DNA from: Sabethes cyaneus
Taxonomy: Eukaryota > Arthropoda > Insecta > Diptera > Culicidae
Length of the DNA: 64,000 nucleotides
NCBI RefSeq assembly: GCF_943734655.1
Contig: NC_071355.1
Span: forward strand, 207,439,603 to 207,503,602
Reading direction: 5' to 3'
Positions within the stretch are counted from its first letter, which is position 1, and the number at the start of each line of letters is the position of its first letter. The notes under the pieces were generated by a model, which worked only from the letters and a program-made list of their open reading frames with translations, had not been told where the DNA came from and made no database searches. Shown piece after piece: positions 1 to 11,051 of the stretch. The position numbers and the translations under genes are program-made.

Positions 1-534
1 CTCCGCACTTCCTGGCTCTAGAGCTAGATTGATTGAATAGTAGTAAGAAGATAAAAAGGAAAAAAGGAAATAGAAGGAAAAAAGGGGTGACAGCACACCG
101 ACACTTTAAGGTGAAATTAGCAGTCATCGACTCTGCCAATTTCAAAAGCAGTTTTTTGGTTGAAACAAAAATTCTGTTTACAAAAATATATTCGCTGTGT
201 TCAGATTGGCAAGAAGAATGCAATATTTACATTTTTACAAACAGAACCCCGCTTTTGGGCTCAAAAACTGCTTCCAAAATTGGGCTCTCCGACGAAAAGT
301 CAATGATTGCTAATTTCCCGTTAAGCACGGATAATAAGCAGTTCGCTCACTCTATAGCGATACTGTAATAACAACGAAGTGCGGAACAATACCTGGATAA
401 AATCACAGTAGATCAAAATGCTGGTTGTAGTGATAATATCCACACACAAAAAAGGCCTCATTTCCCCTTTTTTCTAAAGGACATCAACGCGAAAGTAAAA
501 ACTATCTAATTTCTCGATAGTCTCGATAGATATG
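1..534. other. No recognisable gene, AT-rich leader
   Basis: A frame open from 33 to 368 starts at TTG rather than ATG and has a Lys/Arg-rich beginning drawn from an A-rich stretch. I recognise no domain in it and treat it as chance. The sequence just before 535 does not align by eye to the retrotransposon copy that follows. Confidence 0.4.
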
Positions 535-1412
535 TCAATTCAGCGTATAAGGTGCTGTCCGGTATCCTGTTCTGTAGGCGAGTGCCAAGATGGTTTTCAT
601 GAGGGACGCTAGGACGGATCAAGTGTATACGCTGCGTCACTTACTAGACAAGTTCCGGGAGTATAACTTGCAGACCCATCATCTGTCAATAGATTTTAAG
701 GCGGCATACGATTCAGTTAAGCGAAGTTAGCTCTGACAGTTAATGCTAGAACATTGTTTTCTGACGAAACTAGTTGTGCTGATTCGTGTGACGCTGGATG
801 GGTCACAATCATGTGTCAGAATAGCGGGTGAGATTTCAGTCGCTTTCGAGACATTCGATGAACTGAAGTAAGGGGATGCTCACTCTAACCTACTATTCAA
901 CACAGTCTTGGAAAGTGCCATACGAAGAGTAAACGTGGGCTATCATCTTGAAATCTCACATGCTTCTTGGTTTTGCCGATGACGTCGATATCGTTGGAAT
1001 CAACTGTAGAGCAGCGAAAGAAGACTTTAAACCTTTTCAATGGAAAGCAGCGAAATTGGGACTTATCATTAATGTTGCCATAACGAAGAACATGGTTGCT
1101 GACAGGGCACATCGGAGTCAAAATGATGTTGGTGCTGAAGTGAAGCAGACTGGGGAACGATGTGAAGTAGTGGAGGAATTCATATACGCTCATGACATGT
1201 GACAACGATGTAAGCCGCGGAGTAAAAGGACGAATTTTAGCCGCAAATGGGACATTCTACGGATTACGTAACCAACTGAAGTCGTGTAGATTGCACATTC
1301 GCACGAAACTGGTGCACTACAGAACACTAATCCTGCCGGACATGTATCATGTTTGTATCCATCCAGGATACTAATTGACATGTGTTGGACGTAAGATTCT
1401 GCGATCAATACG
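535..1412 (+). pseudogene. Degenerate non-LTR retrotransposon RT remnant (copy 1)
   Basis: This is an old copy of the element at 5874-7492 and 32917-35975. It starts at the segment encoding the SAYK-like RT region and continues through a decayed TDQ..TLR..LDKFREYNLQTHHL-like block. Next comes FKAAYDSVK (near 700), then a FADDVDI catalytic motif near 970-990 that is still readable in the frame from 948. The tail reaches the LRSI-like segment near 1400. Several in-frame stops, for example just after the AYDSVK block, and frameshifts break it. In the family this protein reverse-transcribes the element's own RNA at the target site; this copy cannot. It is the most diverged of the three plus-strand and minus-strand copies, so probably the oldest. 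Confidence 0.8.
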
Positions 1413-1487
1413 GTTTTTGCTTTCAATGGTCTTTTTCCTTTTTTTTATGACGAAGTTTGGTTCTCAAAAAGCGACTTTCGATATTTG

Positions 1488-1742
1488 TTAATTGAATCGT
1501 TTGTTTGAGAAACTCCACAAGCGCCATTTGGCATGAGTCAATTTTTATGAATTTTTGACAGTTTTGAATTCTCAGGGATTCCTACATCTTCGCTCAAATT
1601 CTGGCAATAGGGTGGTCCCACAAACGTCAAACCTCAAACAAAGTTGAGGTTGAAAATATTTCAAGAAAAACAGTTTTTTGTTGTTTTTCTATAATTGTGT
1701 CAAAAGCACAAGTGAGGTTTCTCAAACAAACAATTGAATTAA
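1488..1742. mobile_element. Short MITE-like element with imperfect terminal inverted repeats
   Basis: The left end TTAATTGAATCGTTTGTTTG pairs with the right end, whose reverse complement reads TTAATTCAATTGTTTGTTTG and continues GAGAAAC on both sides. Arms are about 28 bp with a few mismatches and the element is about 255 bp. It has no coding capacity. No clear target duplication is visible. Confidence 0.6.
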
Positions 1743-3250
1743 TCAGTAAGGCGGTAGCTAAGGGGGATACATTTGGGTAAGTTCGGTTTAGCAGTCGTGA
1801 TGTGTTATTGATGGAAATACTGGCGAGGGCATCAAAGCATCATAAAAGTCTTTCACGAGATCATATCAACAACGAAAAAAAGTGGCAGAAGCAGTACTGT
1901 ACTAGGGGATTTAAAATAGAACATTGGAAAAGCACCGAAAAGCAAATTAACAAAGACAAATGTTTAATGGGTAGTTTAGCGCAAAATTAGATCCTTCCAT
2001 TAAAGTTCATAACCGTAACTGAATAGCGGTTGTTGTCAATCATCCAGTGCTTAAATAATCTCAGGAAGTTTCATATGCCACATGTTACCTCATCTCATGT
2101 GGGAACAGATTCCAGGCTCGGAAGTCACTCGACAAGTCACATCCGATGAAAAAAAAACCTATTTTTTTGCCAACATAAAAAAAAACTTGTAAAGGACCAT
2201 TTGGTTCCACAAATATGGTGGCAGCATTTTATGCGCTCGTCATTACGATGGATGGATGGCTCGATTCGGAACGTTGCTTGCCGGTTTGCATTTTACGTTG
2301 TTGCTCATCATCACGGCGGTACCTATTCTATACAGACTGTGGGAAATTTTATTTTTACGTGTCATATATCACCGGTTGGGACAGAAAAGACGACACAAAG
2401 TAATTCATCGGCAACCCGTCGTTGTTGCACGCCGCCGCCGCGAGTTGCTGACACATAGGTGTGAGTATAAAGTCAATGGCTTTCTTTACATTGTTGCTCG
2501 TAAGACAGTGACCTCCAGCGGGCAAGCTGTTTGGGATTCAGGTGGCAGAAGCCGTCATGAATGTCGTCTAATGAGTCGCACTGCAAAAGTAGGTTAACAG
2601 AACAAGGGAGAAATTTAACGAAAGTTGACAGTTGGTTTTGTTTCGCTTTTGAGGGGGCAAAAAGCCATTAGGGTACTTATTAGCGTGATGAAAATGGTAA
2701 ACATAATCTTTTACTCAGATAAAAGCAAAATTTGGCAATTTTTATCCCGCCGAAAGGAGACAAAAGATCCTGGCAATAAATCTTTGATGGTCTAGACAAC
2801 AGCAAAGAAACTCTTTTCTGGAAGAGATAAAACAGGGGAGGGATATTGTTTGCCACCTAAGTGAGCCCACCTTTTAGCAAGTCACACAGGTAATGTTGCT
2901 GCTTTGGGACAAATGGCGCCGTCATAAAATCTTTTACCTCACAGACAGTAACAATCCAGAGCTAATCCAAAGCAAAACTCACAAGAATGTAACCGAACGA
3001 AGCTGGAAGTAGGCCAAACCAAATTCCTTTCGCAGGAATGCACTTTGTTATCTCTCTGTCAACGGAAACAGTTTCAAATATTTGATCTACAACAATGTTG
3101 TCATTCTTGGTCTAGAGCTGCCTGGGTGCTGAAACTGGGCTGAGTTTATTGTCTCTCAAATTAATTTACGTCTGTATTAACACGTGGTGATTCCAGGTTT
3201 TCGACTCTTGTGCACATTCTTTGGGCGCGCATAGCTTACCGGTTCGGTTC
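1743..3250. other. No supported gene
   Basis: Several overlapping short frames lie between 2201 and 2597, including one with a hydrophobic stretch and Arg-rich tail. They overlap each other in different frames and match no family I know. I see no splice-bounded exon. Base composition is mixed, slightly GC-richer around 2250-2560. Confidence 0.4.
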
Positions 3251-3258
3251 TATAAATA
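3251..3258 (+). promoter_or_regulatory. Possible TATA box
   Basis: TATAAATA sits in a GC-richer context, followed about 30 bp downstream by a GC-rich stretch typical of an insect 5-prime leader. No ATG-initiated signal peptide or exon with a donor follows, so no gene is attached. A chance match is quite possible. Confidence 0.2.
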
Positions 3259-4194
3259 CCGACGCACAGGTGGTGCACCGACTCCGGACGGCTCTGGGTG
3301 CAGTGTTCGTCGTCCTGCTTGCTGTGCTTGAACAGAGCAATTAATATTTATACGCGTATAAACATAAACACTTTTGTTAGCAAGTTATTTTACGCTCCTC
3401 AAACCATGCATGCACGAATCGAGGTGGGTATTTGCCCGGCAAAGGAATTCAATGCATGGTGCATTCGAGCTCACAGTCTAGGCTCTAGGGTGTTCGATTC
3501 GAAATGTAGTACCATTGTAGTTTAAGTGTTCGACAGTATTTCAGTCTGATAAAAAGGAAACCAGAAAGCACATGAAAAACTAATTGAACTACAAAAACAT
3601 ATTTCAATTATCAAATAAAACTTAAATTCCATCCAATTAATTTCCGTCCATTCTAGGATAGAAAACAATCAGTTAATAGGTTGGGCCAGACACCCTAGCT
3701 AGCTAAATGATTAGCCTCAACACTAAGCCCGAGCTTGTTTAAGTTTCCGTTGATAAAGTGGGCTTTGTTCAGTGAAGCATTTTGTGTGCCAATGTGCTTT
3801 TGGGTTAGGAAACCACACCGGTCCAATAGAGTGTTGCTCAATAGGAAGCACAGATTAATAGTCAATGTGCTTCGTTCTAAACCAGATTTTAAACTGTTCA
3901 GGGCTTTCGGCAAATGACTGCACAAACCTTGCCATTGATCAAAAGAATCAAATACATAATTATTAGCTGAAACGTCTATTGAACGAACCTGCTATGAAAA
4001 TATAAACGGAACTAATTAGGTACATCTTTTCTCAGCAATTGCAGTTTGCTGGCTCGCGTGAGCCATTGAATACCAACATAACTGACCACCTTTCATTGCA
4101 ATTATCATACATCTATTCAACACCATACTTCAATGATGGTCATGAAATATTTCCACTGTCATAATTTAAGACAAGATACAATAAAACTACTTAC
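3259..4194. other. No supported gene
   Basis: Short frames at 3298-3525 and, on opposite strands, 3695-3925 carry no recognisable motif. Nothing else is seen. Confidence 0.35.
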
Positions 4195-4300
4195 ATTCAT
4201 GCTCGCTTGTTTCAAATCCACCTTTAGTGCTTTTGATCCAAAAGGGCCGGAAAGTGCATTGGCTATTGCCGACACCGTACCGCTAGCTACTCGTTGATTC
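4195..4300 (-). CDS. Candidate internal coding exon of an unknown host gene
   Basis: Read on the minus strand, a polypyrimidine tract ending TTTTCCGTTTCAG is followed by 106 nt and then a near-consensus donor, AAT|GTAAGTAG. Exactly one frame is open through the exon: one leading base, then 35 codons ending on a codon boundary. The other two frames hit TAG within 20 nt. The peptide begins NQRVASGTVSAIANALSGPF and ends KQASMN; I do not recognise the family. No neighbouring exon is visible within several kb, which fits the long introns expected in such a genome. It could also be a chance combination or a non-coding exon. Splice sites and open frame are seen; host-gene status is inference. Confidence 0.4.
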
Positions 4301-5873
4301 CTGAAACGGAAAAGGGTAAATTTACAAATAAGAAAATAGGTACACGTGTTTTCTGGCTAGCGATCTTTGTTGGGTAATATCGATCAATCGTTAGAAGCAT
4401 CTGTGCCGCGGAGCTTTGGTATGTCGGGTTGAACGGTTTACGATTTTCTAAACGATACCAACTGCATTACGCAATACAATGAGCAAACGGCATGAAGTCG
4501 ACCGCTGCAGTGCCAATCAAGCCAGCTGGACTATTCAGCACTGGATTCCGCATCAGCTTTGTCTAGACACGGTAAATAGACAGGCCCTGCTATACGGGGA
4601 GCTGAAATTGATATCACAACTTAGAGCTCATTAAACCCGATCTTGGTCGGTCGAGTACGGCTCAGGTCAACGAACGGACTGAGTGCCGCTATGAAAGTGT
4701 GCGAATTTATTGCACAACCTGTGTATCTTAATGCAATTTCCAATTTGTAGGATGTGTTGAAGCATAGAGTCGTGAAATGCACCGACGAAGCTGCTTGAGT
4801 GATGTTTGTTCAGCCGAGAAGTATCAATTTCAACATCTCGTTTGATTTGCAAAATATGTTCTGAATGCTGAAATTTGGCATTTTAATTCCAGTGCTTTTC
4901 ATGTGATCTCCTCCTGCTACGGACGTTCTTGGTCCATAAAAATTGCACCTTATGATTAAGCCCATTTGGCGGTGCACTCTACCGACCACCTACCGTACCG
5001 GAGTTTCGTTGTAGGCTAATTAACGAGCTTCCTCAAAAGAGATGCGGCGTCGGCGGCTTGTCGGTTCACAACTTCATCGGTTGTTTCGCTAACTACCATC
5101 TCAACGCTACGGCAGGCGAAGCCGTCGCGTCGTAACCTAACCCAACCCACGTACGTTGATTCACCCAACCCCCGGCTCTTTCACTTCACGGGACTACTCA
5201 TGATGGTGCAAATATTAATTCAACCCAGAGCATTATGTAAATGGCACACCGCAGTTTACTTCCGACAGTAACAAACATCTCAACCAGCAGCGAAAAACAG
5301 CTGCACGCGTCACAGCGGCCGGTGTCTTCACCGGGTAGACCTCAACCTTCACCACACGGAACGGTTGGTAGGTAGGTAGGTTCGATCAGCCACCACGATC
5401 ATAAGCGTAGGCAAGGAACAAATTAAACGATTCAGACGAAAACCGAATTGAGTTTGAATAAGGCAATAACACGTAATCATAAACTCATATGCACTTTACA
5501 GTTCACGCGCTAATAACTGGGTTGGTTCGGATGTGAAGATACCTTCCTTAAACACACCCACCCAGCAGCGCAGCGCAGTTGGATCTTTCCCATGCAATCG
5601 CAATTATGCACCGGATACGTAAGATCAAATAAATAATGGCATTTTTTAAACATTAAAAGCGGAAACGGTATGAACAACACTCCTCACAAATGAGACCCAC
5701 GAGTTTGGAGCCAAACATAAGCATACAGAAGTCAGAGAAATATTTTGAGGTACGAACTTGTAGGAAGTTCGCATCTAACCTGGCACAAAAGTTAATAAAA
5801 TTAGTAAATGTTCATATTGACTACGGCGGTACTTCCTGGCTGATTAACTAAACAATAACTCTATGTACATGTG
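4301..5873. other. No supported gene
   Basis: If the upstream exon candidate is real this is intronic. The stretch 5040-5170 is GC-rich and includes a run of AACC/CCAACC words but has no sustained open frame. A minus-strand frame at 4667-4852 shows no family features. Confidence 0.35.
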
Positions 5874-6290
5874 GATAACGATTGAGGATGATGGACAAGC
5901 TGTGGATCCACCAACTTTGGACGAGGTTAGGAAAGCAGCGAGAGATCTGAAAAACGGCAAAGCAGCTGGAAAGGACGGTATCCCCGCCGAACTTGTGAAA
6001 GTCGGGACCGAACGGCTGTATTGTGCAATCCATCAGGTAATACTAAAGGTATGGACTGAGGAGGAATTACCTACGGGCTGGTTGGAAGGTCTCATATGCC
6101 CAATTTACAAAGAGGGACATCGACTCAAATGCAGCAATTATCGAGGTATTACTCTCCTCAATTCTGCATACAAAATTCTCTCCCGCATCCTGTTTCTCAG
6201 ACAGTGCGGTTTTCGAGAGGGACGCTCCACGACGAACCAAATATTCACCTTGCGACAGATCCTCGATAAATTCCGGGAATTCAACTTGCA

Positions 6291-6500
6291 CACCCTAATT
6301 CTGCGAGTCACTTGACTCAATACGACAATTGTCACTCGTCGTGACTCGCCACGGGGAGTCGAATTGAGTCACAAACCCCTGTCACCTAAGTGACAAACCG
6401 TGTCACTTAGGTGACAAAGCGAGTCACCTAGCTGACAATTGTCACCTCATTCGCGCTGACTTCAAATTAGTCACGTCACTCGCCTCGCAGAATAAGGGTG
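6291..6500. mobile_element. 210-bp MITE inside copy A, 3-bp target duplication
   Basis: The ends are CACCCTAATTCTGCGAG and, inverted, CACCCTTATTCTGCGAG (17 bp, one mismatch). The trinucleotide GCA occurs immediately before (6288-6290) and after (6501-6503), while the uninterrupted copy at 33-36 kb has a single GCA at the equivalent site. That proves the insertion boundaries. The interior is packed with GTCAC/GTGAC words and a 14-bp palindromic pair. Three-base duplications occur with PIF/Harbinger- and CACTA-type elements; the family cannot be decided here. Confidence 0.9.
6381..6415. repeat. Perfect 14-bp inverted repeat in the MITE centre
   Basis: GTCACCTAAGTGAC and GTCACTTAGGTGAC are exact reverse complements separated by 7 nt. 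It lies near the middle of the 210-bp MITE and would let the element fold. Confidence 0.9.
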
Positions 6501-7492
6501 GCAGACTCATCATTTGTTTATAGACTTCAAGGCGGCGTACGATTGAGTTAAACGAAACGAGCTGTGGCAGATTATGCTTGAACATGGTTTTCCAACAAAA
6601 CGGATTAGGCTGATACGTGCTACCCTTGATGGCTCAAAATCAAGCGTCAGGATAGTGGGTGAGACATCGGACTCGTTTGTGACGTTAGATGGTTTGAAGC
6701 GAGGTGACGGACTATCGAACCTGCTGTTCAACATTGCATTGGAAGGTGCTATTCGAAGGGCCGGCGTGCAGAGAAGCGGTACCATCATCACGAAATCTCA
6801 TATGCTCCTAGGGTTTCCAGACGACATCGATATCATCGGTGTTAATCGTAGAGCTGTGGAAGAAGCGTACACGCAGCTTAAGAAGGAAGCTGCGAGGATA
6901 GGGCTTATCATAAATTCTACCAAAACAAAGTATATGGTGGCTGGTAGAGAGCATGGTAGCTTTTCGGGTGATAGATGGAGATACTTTTGAAGTGGTCGAC
7001 GAATTTGTTTACCTTGGTACGTTAGTGACATGTAACAACGATGTGAGTCGTGAAGTAAAAAGGCGGATAGCGGCTGCCAACAGGGCCTTCAACGAATTAC
7101 GTAGCCAGCTGCGGTCCCGTAGCCTACAACTACGTACAATACTCGCGCTCTATAAGACGCCAATTCTCCCGGTGGTACTCTACGGCCACGAAGCGTGGAC
7201 GTTGAAAGAGAGCGATCAACGAGCTCTTGGCGTTTTCGAGCGTAAGATCCTGCGATCAATTCTTGGCGGCATATTAGATGAAGGAGTGTGGCGCAGGCGC
7301 ATGAATCATGAAATATACCAAGTGTACAAAGATGCGGATATTGTGAAGCGACTAAAATACGGCAGGCTACAATGGGCTGGCCATGTAGCAAGGATGCCGG
7401 ATGAGAGACCAGCGAAAACAATATTTAGCAGAGAACCCGACAGAGACCGACGACTTCGGGGCAGACCCCGTACCCGTTGGATGAGCGCAAGT

Positions 7493-8400
7493 TCTCTACA
7501 CAGTCGTCTGGCCTTTTAGCGATGTGGCAAGTCCACCATAGTCTAACAACACTTCGCCAGTTGTACGATGAGAATCTCTCCAAGTAGTGTCGGCCGCTCG
7601 TGGTCTACACACTTGTGCCACTCTCCGCTTTCCGTTTGTACTCCACCAAAAATAGTTCGCAACACCTTTCGTTCAAATACGGCAAGTGCACGTATGTCTT
7701 CAGTAAATAAAGTTACAGTCTCAAGTCCGTACCGGTCTGATTAGCATATTGTGCATCGTCAGCTTTGTATGGTAGTTTGGGGCGAACCAACCAACGGTTG
7801 AAGAAATAAATAATTTGTATGGTAGTGTATGTCGTATGTAATGATGTCGAGGTCGCCTGCGAACGCTAGGAGTTGGCTAGTTTTACCGAAGATTGCTCCT
7901 CTCGTTTCGCTGCCTGCTTGCAAAACCACACATTCAATAGCGATGTTGAATAACATACAGGACAGTCCAACCCCTTGCCGCAATTCGCTGCACATTTCGA
8001 AGAGTCACTATAGTGCCCTCGAAACACACATGTAGCACAACATTTGCTCCAGGGTAGCTTTGATGAGCTGCCTCAGTTTGTCCGTTCTCATGCATTATCT
8101 GCTATAGGCTATAGCTTTCGCCCTCGACTTTATCGTATGCTGCCCTGAAATCCATGAAAATATGATGTATGTACGTATGTACGATGTACTCCCGAGGATT
8201 TCTAGAGGATTTGTCGGAGAGTGAACATTTGATCCGTAGTAGCACGGGTCCCTATAAAGCCCGCCTAGTAATGCTCTACTAAGTGTATATTGCTATTGGG
8301 GATAGGCGAAGTAACAAAATCTGGGAGAGCACCTTGTAGATAGCGTTAATCAGCGCCGGGAATCGGTTCTTTCCGGTGGCTCTATTATTCTTCAGCTGAC
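7493..8400 (-). pseudogene. Minus-strand non-LTR RT remnant abutting copy A
   Basis: On the minus strand one can read, in order, QLKNNRATGKN, INAIYKVLSQILLLRL, AGFIGTRATTDQMFTLRQIL and MDFRAAYDKVEGESYS. These are followed by ELRQGVGLSCMLFNIAIE, LLAFAGDLDII (catalytic ADD changed to AGD) and KVLRTIFGGVQTESGEWHKC. All are RT blocks of a non-LTR element related to, but distinct from, the flanking copy A. The fingers domain is internally deleted: NNRATGKN runs straight into the later INAIYKV block. The coding blocks are shifted and interrupted by stops. The abutting opposite orientation suggests one element inserted into, or was joined to, the other. Confidence 0.75.
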
Positions 8401-9426
8401 CTATATTAAATGAATTACGTTGTGTATGCGAAAGAACGGTTGTCGTCCGATCATTGTAATAAAAATCTACTCAAACATACCTGTTATAGGGTAAAGAACT
8501 AGTTTTAAGCAGTCTAGGTGGGTCACTGATTGTTTCACCTTATTACAAGCGATGGGTTGACTAAGTGGGGGATATCAGCATACCAATCTTCTTGCTATCT
8601 TTAGTTCTTCAAGCTGTTACCATTGGAAGACACTATTGTTGAGCTAAACTTTTGATTTTTCGCTTTAAAAGTTGGAGCGGCGGAACTAATTTTGAACAGA
8701 CCGAACCTATTTTCACCCGCAAGGTGCTTTTTTAAGCAATCCTGAAATCTGAATTTTTTTACGTCCCCGTAAAAAATCCCTCGAACTTTTCCCCCTATTC
8801 AGTAAGTTCGCGACCTACTAATCGGCATCTGATGCGTAATCGACATAGATGCGTGAAATGCCATCTGTCTAAATTGTTTACCGGGGCATACACTCACCGC
8901 ACCGTTCGGCAAACGGTATTCGTCGTCTCTTTTATTCTCTGGTGTTCTTATGGGAAACTGCGAGTTTGACGTCTCACTCGCTGTTCATAAGGATGGTGGG
9001 AGAACAAAAGAGGCAAACATAGCAGTACAAACGAACCGACTCAGAACAGTGTTGTCAAAGCAAATAACATTGAAACACATCGTTGCTTTATTAAATCACT
9101 GAGAAAATCTTCGAAAATTATTGAAAAAGCTGTCTTTTGTGTTGTTTTTAATAAAGAAAAATTAATTATGAACATACCTTTCTCTTGAAAGTATTGAACC
9201 ACGTTTTCACCATAGGAGGTTTCAGTTAATTTCAAACTTAAAAATCTTATTTCCAGAACCGAAACAGTGTCTTGGCAACACAATAGTTCATCAGTTGTGC
9301 TGCAGCTGCTGCTACTGGTGAACAGGTTCCGTCAATTCAGAATTTGTTTTCAGTTTTGTTAGAAAATAATAAAACTTTTGGCTAGTGACAAAGCCTTAGA
9401 TAATAGAAAAAAAGGGAGTGAATAAT
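8401..9426. other. No supported gene
   Basis: AT-rich, with no recognisable coding, RNA or repeat structure apart from the element that begins at 9427. A minus-strand frame at 9041-9283 has no motif. Confidence 0.35.
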
Positions 9427-11051
9427 CCCAAGTAGCACTTGTAACTAATCATAAAAATAAAAAAATACAAAAAGGTTGCACAGCAGTTACATTTAGGATA
9501 CTTGTAACGAGTTAGGTTACATAAAATTAAAAATAGTTACTTTTTAGTTTTCTAGTGACAAAAATCTCAAAAAGTTACCAGGTAGTTACCAAATGACCAA
9601 ATTGAAACCTTTTTTTCGAACTGTCAACAACTTGGTCGTCGCAAAACAGTCACCTTTCAGTTACGAGTTACCAAATAGTTATCAAGTGACACAAATGAAA
9701 CCTTTTTCCAAACTGTCATCAACTTGCTGGTCGCAAAACAGTTAATTTTCCGTTACGAGCAGTTACGAAGTCAAAAAAAGTCGGCTAGTAACATTTTCGC
9801 AACAATTTGTTCACTGTTCCTTGTAAACACAACGGATTAAGGAAAAACTAGACCTGAAGAATATTGCTAATGGTAAAGATAAACAATTGGTACACGGGTT
9901 GTGAAATGCTCTTGTAAATGCGTTTATTTACTTAATTGATGGTACTTGGAATCTTCTCCGCCCAGACATTGGTATTAAGTAAACAAATGATGATTATTCT
10001 CAAACGTCAAAACGATCAAGTTACATCGAAACGAAACCGGCAATGAAAATAGGTTACAGTGTAACTTAGAAATGACGACATAAGAAATAAGTGACTACAA
10101 CAGATGTAATATTGGTTACCGTATAACCGATACCGTAACCAGGTCGAAGGCTAAGGTTACGTACAACTAGAATGTAACTGAAATGTAACCTTCTATGATT
10201 AACACTGGTGGTAACTGTTTTATTCAAACTGAAACTATTCTTTGATATTAAATTAACACTTTCTTTTCACAACAATCACTAAAAAATACCTTTTCCCGAT
10301 ATCAACAATGTGAACAATGAACAATGGCTGCTTAAAATCATTTCATGCAATATGCCGAAAACGATACAAAACTTCAAGGACGATGGTGTAGTAGTTAGAA
10401 CCAAAGGCAAAATGGCTATGAATTTTACTGTGATAGAAGTGATAGCGAAAACAACTTGATTTTTAATGGTTTTTAGGTGAATGCTCCACTAATTCATTAT
10501 TGCTAAGAATAAATTTAAAAAATCAAAAAATTAAAATTAAAATTTTTATATTTGATTTACAAAACATCAATTTTTCAAAGAAGTAAGTAACGAAAAGCTA
10601 TATTAAATAAGAGCGCGTGAATTTTTCAAAGCTAGAATCATGCATTTCACCATAAATTTGAAACTGCATTAAAATTTGTGTTGAAATAATAATTTATACA
10701 CTCTTCTATATTCAACAGTTAAATTTACTGCTTGACGTTGACAGCCATAGATTGAAATAATAAACCTGCTACATTTTCGCTATGCAATAAAAGTTACAAG
10801 ATAACTAATTTGCCACCAATTGAAAGTCAATTTACAGTTTATGTGTAACTTCAATAGTAACCATTTTGTAACTATACATGTTACATATTGGTTATTGAGT
10901 AACTGTTAATGCAACCAGATTTAGTTACATAAGTTGCGCTATTTCGGTTACACAACTGTTATATTTTAGGTTACTGTAACCGAAGTTTTACATTTAAATT
11001 TGTCGCATATCAGCCGCTGCGACTCAATTGTGACAACGTGTGCTACTTGGG
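9427..11051. mobile_element. 1.6-kb non-coding element with CCCAAGTAGCAC ends
   Basis: The left end CCCAAGTAGCAC and the right end GTGCTACTTGGG are exact inverted repeats of 12 bp. The interior has no long open frame but is loaded with GTTAC/GTAAC words (for example GGTTACATAAA, AGTTACCAGGTAGTTACC). The same terminal word recurs at 53340 inside another element, so it is a family signature. AT precedes the left end and follows the right end, hinting at a 2-bp target duplication; this is weak. Confidence 0.7.
9580..9760. repeat. Tandem duplication of about 93 bp
   Basis: Two successive units carry GTTACCAAAT, then TGAAACCTTTTT, AACTGTCA(A/T)CAACTTG and GTCGCAAAACAGT in the same order. The GAAACCT word recurs at 9604 and 9697. 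Internal to the CCCAAGTAGCAC element. Confidence 0.75.

Larger units (their letters stand above)
5874..7492 (+). pseudogene. 5-prime-truncated non-LTR retrotransposon, RT domain (copy A)
   Basis: Starts inside the linker before the RT domain (IEDDGQAVDPPTLDEVRKAA) and reads DGIPAELVKVGTERL, LICPIYK, NYRGITLL, then the CGFREGRSTTNQIFTLRQIL block. It is cut at 6290 by a MITE and resumes at 6501 with the FIDFKAAYD region, where the next codon is a TGA stop. Later come FVTLDGLKRGDGLSNLLFNIA and the catalytic motif as FPDDIDI near 6820, where FADD is usual. A frameshift near 6955 moves to the frame of the C-terminal part (VLYGHEAWTLKESDQRALGV, RRMNHEIYQVYKDADIV, RGRPRTRWMSA). Compared with the copy at 33-36 kb, about 38 nt before CGF are missing. 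It ends abruptly at 7492 against an oppositely oriented remnant. The family is non-LTR, RTE-like or a relative; the clade is inferred. Confidence 0.85.
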
